NCBI GenBank assembly: GCA_003117195.1
Contig: BDSI01000069.1
Span: 62,001 to 126,000, forward strand
Direction: 5' to 3'
From: Eudorina sp. 2006-703-Eu-15
Taxonomy: Eukaryota; Chlorophyta; Chlorophyceae; Chlamydomonadales; Volvocaceae
DNA length: 64,000 nucleotides
Part shown: piece by piece, positions 12,901 through 25,784 of the stretch
Layout of the letters: each line of letters begins with the position of its first letter
Position numbering within the stretch: position 1 is the stretch's first letter
Notes under the pieces: generated by a model
Seen by the model: only the letters and a program-made list of their open reading frames with translations
What the model was told of the DNA's origin: nothing
Databases searched by the model: none
Position numbers and translations under genes: made by a program

Positions 12901-15900
12901 GCAACCGGAGGGCCGGTCCTCGATGCGCGCATGCGAAATCCCCACCCAGCCAACCCAGCCGGGGTGTACGACCGTCGGCCATGGGGACCTGTGACCTGGG
13001 AATCCCTTCCGTCCCGTCCCTGTCGACGACCCGCACAGCAACATGCCCCCCTCACCCCTCACCTGTAGAAGCGGCTCTGGATGTAGCTGTAGACGGTGCG
13101 GTTCTCGAAGCAGGCCGACCCGAAATCAATCAGCTTCAGATCGCCGCTGTGGGGACTCTTCAGCAGGATGTTCTCGGGCTGCGGGTGATGACGCAGCCCG
13201 GGGGAGGGGGGGAGGGGGCCGGTGGTGGCGGTGGTGGCGGTGTAGCAGACGGTGGATGGACGAGTGCTGGCCTCGTGCACCGCCCTGATGATGCGGGCAC
13301 AGTCCAACATGGCACCGCCCCGCCAGAGGGGAGGCCGAGGCGCGCGGCAGGCGCCCGCCCCTCCACACCCCGCACAACACTACGGTACGCCCGGCTGGAG
13401 ATGCCGTCCGCTCAGGCGACGGGCGACGGCGAGAGGCAGGGGTCACGACGCACGAGGAGCCTCTTCTCTAAACACACGAGGAGTCGGGCCCGCCGCAGCT
13501 CACACACACAGATTGCCGTGTGCAGGGTCCGTCTTGCTGTTCGCTGGCGAGTCAAACGCCTCACATACGCAGTCCGACCCGGCAGGCCGCCGCCCAGGAC
13601 CACCTATCGCTCCCCCCTGCCGTTCGCGTCGCCCCCCGCCCTTCCTCGGCCGGCCCCCTACCGCCGGGAGCGCGCCGGCTGCCCCACCTTGATATCGCAG
13701 TGGATGATGGACGCGTCCCTCAGCACCACCAGCGCGTCCAGCAGCTGCCGCAGGAACAGCTGCACCAGGCTCAGGCTCAGGCCCCTGCGCGTCTCACGGA
13801 GCAGGGCAGCGGCAAGTGGGCAACCGGCGACCGTGCGGTTCGGTCGGAGGACGACCCGTGACCCGTGCGGGGGTGGGCTGGGAGGGGCCAACAGCGAATG
13901 GTTAGATGAATGCGGACTGGGACGACTGCAGTGGGGAGGGCAAAGGACTGGTGGAGCACGGGCTCTGCTGTGCGCCGGCAGCGACGACGACGACGACGAT
14001 GATGATTATGATGCTGATAATGACATCACTGTGGAATGATAATGACGACTCAGGTGTGGGATGGGCGCAGCGAAATGGTACACAAGTGCGGGCTGGAGGG
14101 TGGGGGTATAGAAAATAGGTAGGCAAGTTCAAAACTTCGTCAAGAGGGGGGCCACGTGGATCAGTCATGATCGCCCCACACGGCCCCTGCGCCTGTCGCC
14201 CCGTTTGCCGCCCACCTGAAACCGTTCCTCCTGAGCAGCTCGAAGAGGTTGACGTCCAGCTTCTCAAACACCAGACAGAGGTGCTTCCGGAAGAGGAAGA
14301 AGTCCACCATACGGACCACGTGGTGCTGAGGGGCCACGTGACCGGGAGGGTGAGGCGTGAGGGAGGGGCCGCGGAGCGGTTGGGCATGGAAAGGGGCGGA
14401 CAGAAAAATGGCCGACAGGACAACGAGAGGAAACTGGTTGACGGTGGAGTGTGTGCCATGGAGGAAATGCCTACAAGATGTACGAGGAACTGGACGACGG
14501 GGCCGGCCTAGCACCTCCCAAGACGGGTGGACATGACGTGGAGACGCAGGACCGGCGGCCATATGGGTCGGCAGTCCCGGGCGCCAGACCGAACGGACAG
14601 TCCTGATCGCATCGAAGCACAGAGACCCTTGGCCGCCCATCGCAAGGCCACCGGCGCACACTCGACAGCTCGCGGTCACCACACCCTGGACACACTCAGA
14701 AACCAAAGCCATGATGATTCCGGTCGCTCTGTAGGGCCTCTGCCCACCTTCCCAGCGCAGGCGCTCCTTTACCGCGCCCTGACAACATCGCCGGGCGTAT
14801 TGACGCCGCCGTCTCCCCAAACGCTGTCGCCAGCTTACCATGCGGGGCTTGCCGACAGGGACAGGCAAGCCCCGCGTCCGCCCGCCATCAAGCCCCGCGC
14901 TCCAATAAGAATATTCCGCCGCGCTCCTGACAGCCGCCCCCACCCTACGACCGCCGCGCCCCCCTCCCCAGCACCTCCCCCCGCCCCCCACCCTACCTGG
15001 TCTGCAGGATCACAGCGGGTGTTGAGCAGCTGCAGCAGCCCTATCTCCACCCGCGCCTGGTGGTAGTACGCGGGCTGGTTCTTGATCACCTTGACCGCCA
15101 CCGAGGCGCCCCGCTCCTCGCACCAGCACGACACCACCTGCCCGAACGTGCCCTGGCCCAGCATCTCGTGCACCACGTAGCGCCGCAGCACCGCCCCCGG
15201 CTGCCCGTTGACCAGCACGTCGTTCACATGCATGATGAGATCCGAGTTCTCGTTGTCGTACCCGTCGTTCTTGACGCCCACCGACGGCTTCGTCAGCACG
15301 CGCCGCGGGTTGGCGTTGTGGCTGTAGCGGTAGGCCTCGTTGCAGCCCCGGTACAGGGCGACGAGACCCGAGGTGGCGCGGACCAGCAGCGCGCAGGAGC
15401 GGGGGCGCCGCTGCGCGGGGCTGGCGCCGCCGCCGCTGAAGGCGGACGTGGCCGCCGTCGCCGCCATGTGGTACGGCCGGAAAGCGCTAACGCCTCCGGC
15501 GCTGCGGCGGCGGCGGCTGCACTGGTCGCCAGCCGTGCCGGCGGCGCTGGCGCCGGCGGCTCCGCCGCTGCTGTACGGCCCGACGGTGTCCATGGCGGCC
15601 ACCCCGCCGCCGCCGGCGCTGCAGATCGATGGCGAAGGCGCAACGCTCATGGCAGCGGCGCCGTCGCCGGCAGTCGCCCCGCCGGCGGAGCCACGCAGTG
15701 AGCTGGCCGCCGCGTCGCCGTACACCTGCAGCGGATCGGTGGACATGCCAGCTGCGCTACCGGCTCGTCCTGCTTGCACTGACTGACCGGCCCCATCGCT
15801 GCTAATTTTGCAGCGCCGCATATGGGGCCCCGATTCCGCCGCCGTCGCGGCGGTGGAGGAGCCGCCAGATGCCTGCCCCTGTCCGTGGCCGTGATGATTC

Positions 15901-16193
15901 TGCGAGTGATGGGGCGGCAATGCGTCGCTGCTGCGTCTCCGGCCGTGGCCGTGAAGACCGTCAGCGGCAACGGCACCGCCGCTGGCGCTGCCGTCGCGGC
16001 GCGGGCTCGTTACAATGGCGTCTTCCCCGGGGACAGCGGCGCCAGCCCCTGCGCCGCCACCGCTGACGGCGTCCCCTCCCTGCACCATCTCCGTGCCGCC
16101 TCCAGCACCAGCGGCACCCACGTTCACTCCAACACCTCCTCCCCCATTCTGATTGGGGCTCTGGTAGTAGGCCCAGGAGGTTGACACCGCCAT
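5445..16193 (-). CDS. TAR1: DYRK-family protein kinase, plant YAK1 type (TAR1 orthologue)
   Basis: Exons (minus order): 16193-14997, 14325-14216, 13784-13688, 13178-13063, 12417-12198, 11717-11571, 11307-11213, 11041-10159, 9638-7962, 7415-5445. All junctions are GT-AG and phases agree, giving about 2170 residues. An in-frame ATG 13 codons upstream (16232) is an alternative start. The kinase domain lies at about residues 339-675: glycine loop GQGTFGQV (346-353), VAVK lysine K368, HCDIKPEN with catalytic D466, DFG at 486-488, activation-loop YSY (498-500) then IQSRFYRSPE, the DYRK/YAK signature. Family members autophosphorylate the second Tyr and then act as Ser/Thr kinases. In Chlamydomonas, TAR1/YAK1 regulates triacylglycerol accumulation under nitrogen or sulfur starvation. 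The first ~335 residues are Gly/Ala/Ser-rich. Residues ~680-2170 are dominated by Gln, Ala, Gly and His runs, with one plant-YAK1-like island ([13 protein letters not shown]) at the start of the last exon. Confidence 0.9.
9695..9723. repeat. GGACA microsatellite in a kinase-gene intron
   Basis: About six tandem copies of a pentamer (ggaca) lie in the intron between the eighth and ninth kinase exons, about 55 bases upstream (in gene sense) of the 9638 acceptor. Confidence 0.8.
12478..12515 (-). repeat. Diverged copy of the intron 3'-end element, in a kinase intron
   Basis: Read on the minus strand this gives GGCAGCAGCCCAGC, then a short AT-richer spacer, then a TTTCTTGTACC-like block running into a pyrimidine tract that ends at the 12417/12418 splice acceptor. 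The order and spacing match the element repeated in the introns of the gene at 40-52 kb, but the sequence is more diverged. Treat membership as tentative. Confidence 0.35.
12610..12651. repeat. TGGG tetranucleotide run in a kinase intron
   Basis: About ten copies of ggtg/gtgg with one interruption, inside the intron between 13062 and 12418. As a G-rich strand it could form a quadruplex on the non-template DNA of the kinase gene's complement. Confidence 0.8.
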
Positions 16194-18250
16194 GGGTCGA
16201 CACGATGACGCTTCCTCACAGCGTCCAGCCACCGTCTACAACGACTGCACTGAGGCTGCTAACTCAGACGCCCTCGTCGGCCGTTGAGGCGCCGGCGGTG
16301 GCAATACCTTGGGCTGCTGCCTCCTACAAAGCTCTCCCACGCACCGGCAGCTCGGATACGCGTGCCCTAGGGACCCGCCGGCGCCTGCGGCGGGAGTTCA
16401 ACAATGGACGAGCCAGGGAGCGAGGCAGGCCCAAGCGCATCACTGTTGTACCTTGAGTGGTCCGAGTGATGGAGAACCATTTGCAACGTGAGAGCTGGCA
16501 AGCAGTGGAAGGCGCCACCACCATGTGTCACGGTGTAACTTAGGGAAGGCTCTGATATGGAAGTGGCGGTCCGTGGCAGCGGCCAACCGCGAATGCGTTC
16601 ACATCTGGTGCACAACGAAGCAAGGCAAAGGCCGATTTGACTCGCAAGCGGTCGTATGTGTTGAATCAGGTCACCAAGCCGATTTTCAACTCGGTGCCGC
16701 GTAACCTATCCCGTCAACAACAACCCGCACGGTGAGAGGAGCGCGCGACGATCTCCGCACTCTCCGTCCGCACGGCTGCAGCGGCGGGTGTTAGCGAGGG
16801 GCGACGCTGCCCCTCGCCGGGTCCCCGGTGCGCGGCAGCAGCCCCGGCTGCTCACCGTTAGAGTGGGAAGAGCGACAGCCACGACCGTTACGGGTCCGGG
16901 CTTCTGCCGGTAGTGATGCCGCCCGGGCTGCAGAGGGGCCCAGGCGACGCCGACCTCGGAGGAGCTGCGACTGTGACTGCCGCGTTTGCGCTCGCGTCGG
17001 CTTCGAATATGGGTTTCGTTGCGTATGCGGCTGCCTCCGCGGGTCCCAAGTGTGAACCGGACAACGAGCTGGACTCAATAGAGGATGGCCCGCCTGCCAG
17101 TGTCAGCATTGGAAGCGGCAGCGGCTAAGCGCGCGCGCCGAGCCACGAGGCTGGGCTGCTGCTCGCCAGCGGCCTCAACCCAGGCCTCCCGGGGGCCTGT
17201 GGCGCGTTGCCGGAAGTTGCTCGCGTCCAGCCCGTGAACAACGAAATTCCACACAGCACCGCAGTCGCTGTTCCGAGGATGCACAATCGAGGCTGTCACG
17301 CTGTCGTATGAGCTGGTGTCCACACAGGCGCGCAAGGATGGCTTGCGCGCGCGCAACTGAAGCTCCAGCGAGCGTCCCACCGCAATTGGAAATGAAAGTC
17401 CTTTCCGTTACTGAGCTGCAATGCGGAGTTACGAGCAGGGCAAGGGTCTTCGTTCGGGAGGTGGACGGAGCTCAGCGCCTACAACGGAGAAACCCAGCAT
17501 AAAGACATCGTATAACGCCAACATATCTCATATTGGCTTCGCGGCAATGTAGCCTGTGACGCTAACCACGTCATCCTTGTCCTTCCCGTTGCAGTTGTGC
17601 TGGAAGGTGCCAAATGCACCTAACAACAAGGGCTGCAAAAGGAGATCACTACAAAAACGTCCATGGACAGCAGTTTCGCAGAGAAACATGCTTCTCCGGT
17701 TTGCTCCTGCATTCTGACGCAGCGTTGCGCGGCCACCAATGTGAACCGCCAAGCTACAACTCTTACCTTGGGATGACGATGTCAAACAAATACTTCCTCT
17801 CCTTTAGTAGGTTCAGCTGTGTGAGCTACGAAGACATCTAGAAAAGTTATGGTACTCAACCTCCTGACCTGAATACTGCGGTCTTTATGATATTTGAGTA
17901 GTACTTCCTGCTCAGACACGATGACATATATCATGGTAGGCTCTTGACAGTATGCAAAATGTTGGTACGTACGGACGATTAGCAATTGCAACGCATATTG
18001 TGTCATTGAGCTTAACTCCCCCATAGCTCTACCCTCAGACCCCTGACCACAGGCCGATGACTTTATTCATTAGCCATGTTCAGGACCGGGAGCCGTCGCG
18101 TCGGACGTAGAAGCGAACGTCCGCGACAAACGGTTGATGCGCACGTGAAGCATGTATCCTCGGAAGATTGGCATATAGTGGTTGAATTCAATAGATGAGA
18201 CATGTGAACTTGGAAGGTCGTCGCGCTGGAGGAGGACTCCCTGGTAGAAC
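16194..18250. promoter_or_regulatory. Divergent intergenic region between the kinase and the E3 ligase gene
   Basis: About 2 kb separates the two start codons, which point away from each other, so 5' UTRs and promoters of both genes must lie here. Base composition falls toward the middle (about 17200-18100). Short open frames around 16888-17128 exist on both strands with similar quality, so neither is called. I saw no unambiguous TATA box. Confidence 0.45.
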
Positions 18251-21200
18251 ATGGCCTGGCTACGAGTGGTCCTGCTCCTGCTGGCTTCGGGATTCGTGCA
18301 CACAAATCCCATAAGGCATTTGTCTGGTCGGCCACTTCTCGACAACAACGCTGACGTTACCAAGATACCCAGTGCTGACCAAGCTGGTGCAACGGGCCCG
18401 GGGAACGGGGCCAACGCGGCGGACATCTCTCGGGCTCTGGCAAACAACAGCAGTAGCAGCATCCCTTCCATCCCACAGTCTTCCCCCCCTTGGGAGCTTG
18501 AGCTCGCTCCCTACCTGAGCGACATGTACCCGCCGCGCGACCCCAACGCAACGCAGCTTCGGGGCCCGCCCCGGCTGGAAGGTGTCTTCAAAGGCAAGCC
18601 CGAGGAACCCATCTCCGCGCCACACAACGTCCACCTCATCGCCTCATCGCCGCGGCGTCCCACGTCCCCGCCCACACCCCACTCGCTGCACCCGTGCCGG
18701 TGCCCCATTTCGCATGGCACTTCTCCACACAGCCGCGCACACACCCACACCGTGCACCGTGTGCCCTGGCACTTACGCTGTGTTGTACAACAGGCAACTG
18801 GTTGCGCGCCGTGTACGGAGGCTCGCTGCGGCCGCGGGACGTCCTGACGTCGGAGCGCGGCCTCATTGAGCTTCGGTTGACGGAGGATGACAGCCCGGCG
18901 CCTGGGCTGGGCGGGGTCGCCGGGGCCAAGCCGACGGGGGCAGGCGCCCTGGGGGACCTGCCCGGGGGATTGCATGAGCTGAAGGCGAGTGGGGCTGGCC
19001 GCGCCAGCAGCGGCGGACAGACAGCGACGTCGGGGATGGGGCTAGGGCACCCTAAGGGTCGAGGGTGTGTGTTTTGGCAGCACTTTGGGGAGATGGGAGA
19101 GGAGCGCGGAAAAGGAGCGTGTCATTTGTCTCCTTTGGCTTTTGGAGTAGAGCAGCTGTGTCCGATCTGCGGCTCCGACAGGTTCCAGCGCCAGAACCGT
19201 CCGGGCGAGGAACTGGGGAGCGGGTCGGACAGACGGGTCGTCTGGTGTTGGACGTCCTCGCAATCCAGCCCGCTCCGGTTCGTTTTCGTTGCGGTTCGCG
19301 GCGCCGCGCCGCCTCACGGTTTGCCGGCTCACGCCTCCGCCCCCTTCCCGGGCCCTGCGCCTCCGGCGTCCTCCTCCCTTTGCTTGCTCCACCAATTCCA
19401 CCCCCTGGCCCGCTCACTCCCGACGGTTTCCAACGCCAGGGTGGTCTGCTGATCCGCGACGGCGGCGGCCTCGCCGAGCACAGCCTGCTCTTCAAGCTCA
19501 AGGGCACCTATGTCCCGGCGGCGGGGACCCTACACGCCGTCCTGGAACTGCAGTTCCCCCACATGCTGCATGCCGAGCTGCCCAGCAGGGATGGCAGCCA
19601 TGACTCGCGTCCGGCGTCCGAGCAAAGTGCGTACCACGTAGCAGGCGGCGCGGCGGCAGACGCGGCAGCGGGGGGGTCGTCACGGCCGGCAGCCGGCGGC
19701 GCCGAGAGCAGCGGATACAGGTGCGGGGCCCAGGCGGCGGCTATAGGGAGGGCGCTGGGATGGAGCAACGGCACATTAGGAGCAAGGAGAGGCGCGCACG
19801 GGGGGTCAACGAGGAGCCCAGCCCAGGACACGGGGCGCTGATTGATCTCCCACTGGATGGCGGGCGGGCTGCTCCGGGTGACAGTTGGGGCCGGGTGTGT
19901 GTGTGTGCAGGGGGTGATGCGGGCGGCCGCGCAGGGGGTCCCGCGTGGTCGTCCCCAAGCGCCATCCCAGCGCCGACTCAACCTGCTCGCGGCATGTATG
20001 CTTGGCAACCCAGGGTGGGGCCGCCACCGACCCAACCCAACTACCCAGGGGATCACCGATTCGCCGCCGACACGCTGGATATATATATGGGTATCAGGTC
20101 GTGGCGCTCGGAGGGGTCCACTGCTGGCCCCCCCCCACCCACCCACCCACCCTCTCCCGCTCGCCGCCACGCTCGCTCCATCCGGGGCTCCCCCTCCCAC
20201 TTCACCCCACCCCGTCGCACCCTTCCACCCACCCCACCCCCTCCCCCGATGGAAAGCGCACATCACCATTATCAATCACCACACGGGTCGCGCAGCACCC
20301 AGTGCGCCCGTCCGCCCCTGCCGTCCTCCCCCGGCACGTTCCCCAGCCCCTTGTGCTTTGTGCGCTGGCTGCCCCGGTCGCGCTCTCCCACTCCCCGGGG
20401 CGCGGCAGACCACGCCATGTGTGCGGCAGCGCCAGGGCTGTATACTGAGTTGCTGACAGACAGGCTGGCGGCCTGTCGTTTCCCTCACCCCAGGGAGGCG
20501 CTCCGCACTGCCGCGCGCAACATGCTGGTGCTGGGACCCAGCTGGCACCGGATGCTGCTGCGCCCGCCGCCGCCGGCGCCGCCGAGGCCGCCGCGCAGCA
20601 GAGCGGGGGCCGCGGGCTCCCGCCGGCGGGTGGCCGCGGGCGGAGAGCTGGCGCCGCCGGCGCCACCGCCGGGGCCGCCGAGGCCACCCCTTGAGCTGGC
20701 TTTGATGCAGCGCTGCGAGATTCGGGCGGATTTCCGGGTGTACTATAAAGGTACGGTACTGGAGAGGGTAGGGCGTGTGGCGTTTGGGTTAGGCGTGCCC
20801 GACTGCGGAGGGAGGGGCACCGGCCCGGGGGGACTGGGGGCGGGAGCGGCCAAGCCTGGCCCCAGTCGCGTCGCAGCGCATAGGCGGGTCCGCTGTTTGG
20901 TTTCACACGGGGGCGGGGGTGGCGCTGGTGATTCTGGGTTCGCCACGCAGGCCTGGTTCAGGGTACCGTTACACGAAGAAAACTGAGGCGCGAGAACTGA
21001 GGAGTCCAGCTCGGATGCTCGGTTCAGCGGCCGTATGTATGTGTTACAGGGTTTGGGCTGCGGGCGGGGTGTGCACCGGGCGTGCCTGTGTGTACAGCAC
21101 CCGGGGATCGACCGCTGCAGCGGGTGTGCGTGTTTGCGGTCCTCGATTGGCTCTTGGCCCACCGCCCCCTGTCGGTCCCCGGGGGGGCAGTGGTGCGAGC

Positions 21201-24200
21201 TGCACGGGGCCCCGGGGGGGGTTGCCCAGTTGGGGGTGGGGGTGGGGGTACGTGTACGGAGCGACCCAAAGGTTTGACGGCCGGGGCCGGCAGGCGCGGA
21301 CACGCGCCCGGTGCCCCGGACGTTCTCGCGCGCACTCACCTCTTTCCCCCCAGGTAGGTTTGGGTGTGCCCGGGGGTGGTTTCTGGGGATGGGTACTCTT
21401 TTCTTTTCATCACCCAGCTCTACCCTCCCCCCCTTTAGCAGTCAGCAGCCAATGCAGTTCATCGTTGCCCACCACGCCGCTGTATCCTCCTCTGCCTCTG
21501 TCTCTCGCCCTCGCCCTCCCTTGGCCCGATGGAAAGGGGACCCGGACGCCAAATCACACGTGGAGTTCCTCGGGCTGGACAAGCCGGCGGCGGCGCCGTC
21601 GCCACCATCGCCCCCGCCGCGGGTCGCGTCGTCTCCGACCCCGCGGAGCAGTGGTGGCGGTGAGTCCGCCGGCGCATCCCCGGGAACAGGCGCAGGCGCT
21701 GCCAGCGCCAGCGCTGCCACGGCGACCGGCCGCGCCGTGCGACATGTACGGCACGATCAGGACCATCTGCAGCATCCGGACCGACGGGACGGGCAAGGGC
21801 AGCAGCAGCGGCGGCGGCGGCGGCGGCGGCTGGCGGCAGATACGGAGATCTACCACAGCACGCAGATGCAGCTGCGCGCCGCCGCCGCCGAGGCCGACGC
21901 CGTGGCGGCGGGAGTGACGACGGCGACGGCGGCGGCGCCGGACGCGGTGTACGGCATCCCGCCGGGCATGGACCCCCTTGATCCCGACTTGGAGCTGGTG
22001 GGATCGATCTTCTCACCCAATTGCGACTTCGAGCTGCACGTCAATGCGACGTCCGTACACCCGGAGCGGTTCTACAGGCAGGCCATACGGTACAGCGTGT
22101 TGGTCTCGGTCGTCACCATCGCCCAGGTCGGTAGGCCCCAGGGGGGCGCCGGGGTTGCGGTGCTGTGTGTGGGCCGCCACGGTCCTGGGTTCGGAGAAGC
22201 TGCACCGTGCACACACAACTTCGGAGAGGAGGGAAGCCTGAGGGTGAAAGAAGGTCCCGGAGCCGCAACGCCGTGCAGGAGCCATATTCCCGCTGGGGAG
22301 GCGGAAACCGGGTAACCACTTCAAACGCAAGTCCACGCGCGGCCGTGTGATTGGGGCGGGGACTTCTCCTCCTGTCGGCCGTGTGATGGACTTCTCCTCC
22401 TGTCGGCCGTGTGATGGACTTCTCCCTCTGTCGGCCGTGGCTGCATCTCCCTCGCACCTCCGCATCCACCGCCTTGCCCCGACGGCTACAAGGGGTGCCG
22501 AGTGTTACCTTCGGATCAGGGACTGTTGCGCCCCGCCGCGCAGCCCCCAGGCTTGTCCCCCTGGCTCCACCCCGCCCCCCTGGCGCCTCGGCTGGAGGGC
22601 TCGCCCATCATCCCCCGCCAGACCCATCCGTAGCTGGCCTCGGCTCCTCCCCCCTGGTCCCACCCTCCCGCCGTGGGCCGCCCCCCGCCCCGCCCCGCCC
22701 CGCTGCGGAGCCTTGCCCCGGTAGTGAGCACGGTCAAGAAGCGTCTAGCCAAAATCCAATGCATCCGAGGGCCGGCCCCCGGCGAGCTCCTTCCCGGCCT
22801 CCCAACCCGCCTCCTCCGCCGCCTCCCCTGCCCCCCTCCCCTGCCCCCCTCCCCCGCCCTTCTGGCAGCAGCGCAGCCCCCCCTAGAGTGCGTCCACCGA
22901 TATCCCGCACCCTCCCTCGCCCTCGCCCTCGCCCGACGGCCCCACCCGCAGATCGTGCTGTCTGTGAGCCAGGCGGAGGCGAGCAGCAGCCCCTCCGCAG
23001 CCGCCCGCATGTCGCTCTACTCGACCACCCTGCAGGCCTGCCTGGACGCCTACCAGTGCGTGCTGCACCTCACGGCGGGTGAGAGGCGGGGGGTCGGGGG
23101 GAGCGGGAGTGGGGGAGGGGCGGGAGGGGCGGGAGGGGCGCCAGGGCGGGGGGCGGGTTGGGGCCAACGCGATCATCTCGGGCGGGATGATCGGATCATC
23201 CCGGAGGAGGAGGAGGAGGAGGAGGAGGAGGAGGAGGGGCGGGGCGGCGAGAAAGCCCCCGGGTGGGCAGGTGCTGTGACTCCACGCGCACCAGCTTGGG
23301 CAGGGCTGGCCGGCGGGTGCGCGGGTTCTGGGGGCGGCCGACCCAGCGGGACAGGCCGTTGCGGACAGCAATGTTTGGGGGGGGCGGAGGGTTGCTTCGC
23401 CCGCAGGCAGCCGGCTGTGCGGTCAGAGGACCTGCCGGCCCCACGTTGGCAGTTCCCCTTTCCCCTGCCACGACCCTCCCTGCCACGACCCTCGGCAGCC
23501 CCGTGTGTAAAAGAAAACTGAGCCCTGTGTGTGTATGTGTCACCTGCCAATTTGCTGTTCTCCCCCCCGCCGGGCCTCGCACCTCCCCCGTCCCCTGTCC
23601 CGCCGCCCCGGGCCGCAGCCCTGGTCGAGGACGGCCTGTTCGCGGCGTTCACGTCCCTGGCCCTGCTGCAGCTGCTGCTATTCGCCGTGTTTGAGATGCG
23701 CACGACGCTGCTGGTGTGGCGCGCCCAGCGCACCAACGGCACCGGCGGGGGCGACTTCTGGACGGTGCGGCGAGACATATCGGCGGTGTACTTCCGGTTC
23801 TATGCGCTGATGCTGGCCGGTGGGTGGCGCGGGCGGGTGGGCCGCGTGGGCGATGTGGGTGGGTGGCGTGGCGTGGCGTGCAACAGCGGGGTGGTACACA
23901 CGGGTCGTGACCTGGCCCCCCCGCCCCCGCCTTGCTGACATGAACCCATCATCTGCTGCACTCTCTACCCCCGCCCCGCCCCCCGCCCCGCTAGGCCTGT
24001 TGCTGATGTTCCACTGCCGCTCCTACGTGGCCCTGCTGGCGCTGGCGCTGCACAGCTGGTGGCTGCCGCAGGTGGTGCACAGCGCGCAGACCGACACGAA
24101 GCCGCCCCTCCGGGCCTCCTACGTGTGGGGCATGTCCGCGCTCAGGTGGGGATTGGGTGGGTGGGGGGATGGTAGTGCATGTGCGTGGGCTTGCGTTGGT

Positions 24201-25784
24201 GTACGGGTGGCGGCGCGGGGGGGAGCTGAAGGGTGGGGGTGAGGTGATGGTGGGGGTTAGAAGGACAAGGTGATTGATGATGGGGCTGGGGTCAAGGAGG
24301 GGGTGTGCGGAGGTGCGGAGGTGCGGGAGACCGGGTGCGGGTGGAGGAGCTGAGCGGCACCGCATCGCACCGTTGCAGCTGGGGGAGACCTTTGCAGCTG
24401 GGAGGACGGTTGCAGCTCGCACTGTGTCGTATGCGTCGTCGGTACGTGCGGCGGCGACGGGCCGCGGTGGGCCGCCCGTGCGGTGGAGGCCAGCATGTGT
24501 GGGGTTGCTCTTCTTCCTTCCTGCCCCCCACCCCGCCTGCTCCTTCCTTGGGTCCCGACCACCCGCACTCCCCCTCCGCCCCCCTCCGCCGACCCGGACC
24601 CAGATTGGTGGCGCCGCTGTACTTCCTCGGCTGCCCCTCCAACCTGCTGCGGGTGGAGCAGCACCCCTGGGTGTGTGTGGCGCTGCTGGTGTGGGTGGGG
24701 CTGCAGGCGGCGGTGCTCACCGCGCAGATGAGGATGGGACCCAGGTGCGGGTGTGTGTGTGTGTGTGGGGGGGGGGTGGTTAGCGTGTGTGCTAACCGAT
24801 GTGGGTATGTGTTTGTGTGTATAAGAAAACTGAGCCGCGAGAATCGAGAAGTGTGTGTTTAACAAGAAGCCCACCCATAACCGTGTGAACCCAGAAGTGT
24901 GTGTGTGTGTGTATTAAGCGAGAAGCCCACACGTGTGCTTGTGTGTGTGTGGGGGGGGGGTCGGGTCGGGACGTGGTAGGGCGGGCGGCCCCCGCGGGGG
25001 GCCAGTGGGCAGAGGCTGCGGCTTTGGTTTGCGTGCGTCGTGTTGTGTCTGCGGTGTCTGTGGTGTCTGGGGTTGGGCAACTCCGTGCCGTGGGGTTGGA
25101 CATATGCCACCGCGCGGGTCGGTGGGACAGCTATGATGCAGGAGCGGCACCGGCAGAGGCACCGGCAGCTGTGCTTGGGGTCTGCGACCCAGACCGCCGT
25201 GCCTGACCCCGCCCGGGCTCTTCGCCCTGCCCGTCACACCCACACGGTCCTGTCCACCGCTCCGCAGGGTGTTCATCCCGCGCGCCTTCCTGCCGCGGCG
25301 GTACGACTACCACCGCGCCGCCACCCGGCGGGAGATGGGAATTGAGGAGGCGCACTCGGCCGGGCTGCGCGCACAGGCAGCCGCCGCCGCGACGACGACA
25401 TCTCCCGGGGGCGCATCCGCGGCCGCCGGGAGGGCCGTACCCCTCCTCCGGCGGCTGGTGGCGTGGCTGCCCTCGGCCGCCTCCTGGTTGCGGCGGGGCG
25501 GCGCGGGATCCGGCACCGGAGGGTCGCGGGCCGCAGCGTCATCGTCCGCGCCGTCGTCGTCGCTGCTGCATCGCGGAAGCGGCGGTGGCGGCGCCGACGG
25601 CGACGTCGAGACGGGCCACGGCAGCAAGGAGTGCGTCATCTGCATGAACCCGGTGCCGCTGTTGCCGCCCAGCGCCCGCATGCTCACCCCCTGCGGCCAC
25701 TTCTTCCACGGGCCCTGCCTGACGCGCTGGATGGAGGTCAAGATGGACTGCCCCACGTGCCGCCACCCGCTGCCACCCGTCTAG
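18251..25784 (+). CDS. Transmembrane RING-H2 E3 ubiquitin ligase (FLY1/FLY2, TUL1/DSC1 type)
   Basis: Exons: 18251-18581, 18794 to about 19068 (donor uncertain), 19440-19720, 20494-20750, 21537-22126, 22952-23078, 23619-23819, 23995-24145, 24604-24744, 25268-25784; about 950 residues with consistent phases. The protein begins with a signal peptide (MAWLRVVLLLLASGFVHT), followed by a lumenal domain with Ala/Pro-rich inserts. A conserved SPNCDFELHVNATSVH piece just before the first membrane span is typical of the family. About seven hydrophobic segments follow across exons five to nine, then a cytosolic Ala/Gly-rich linker. The C-terminal RING-H2 has ECVIC, TPCGHFFHGPC and CPTCRHPLPPV, with all eight zinc ligands present and the family's PLPP ending. 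Yeast Tul1 and plant FLYING SAUCER proteins act in Golgi/endosomal membranes to ubiquitinate membrane proteins; the plant protein tunes wall pectin methylesterification. The start has a good context (gaacATGGCC). Exons two and five have the weakest boundaries. Confidence 0.85.
20971..21002 (+). repeat. Dispersed AAGAAAACTGAG motif, copy 1
   Basis: This copy reads acacgaagaaaactgaggcg followed by cgagaactgagga, in an E3-ligase intron. The same core (TGTGTAWAAGAAAACTGAG, often followed by a cgcgagaa block) occurs at 23501-23521, 24811-24850, 54760-54795 and 55645-55672. Inverted copies lie at 4464-4482, 47832-47848 and 63441-63462. A weaker copy lies near 43195-43235. Most are next to TG/CA microsatellites. 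Confidence 0.6.
22340..22440. repeat. 28-bp tandem repeat, about three copies, in an E3-ligase intron
   Basis: The unit begins cggccgtgtgatgg and ends ctcctcctgt. The first copy carries a short G-rich insertion, two copies are almost identical, and a partial copy follows. It lies in the intron between 22126 and 22952. Confidence 0.75.
24811..24935 (+). repeat. Composite dispersed repeat: AAGAAAACTGAG motif plus AGAAGCCCAC motif
   Basis: A TG-rich run is followed by ataagaaaactgagccgcga, then by two spaced copies of an agaagcccac block (24859-24878 and 24911-24935) separated by TG microsatellite. The agaagcccaccc block recurs near 44600-44622 and, inverted, near 30826. It sits in the last intron of the E3 ligase gene. 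The order suggests the end of a short retroelement, but no coding part is seen. Confidence 0.5.
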
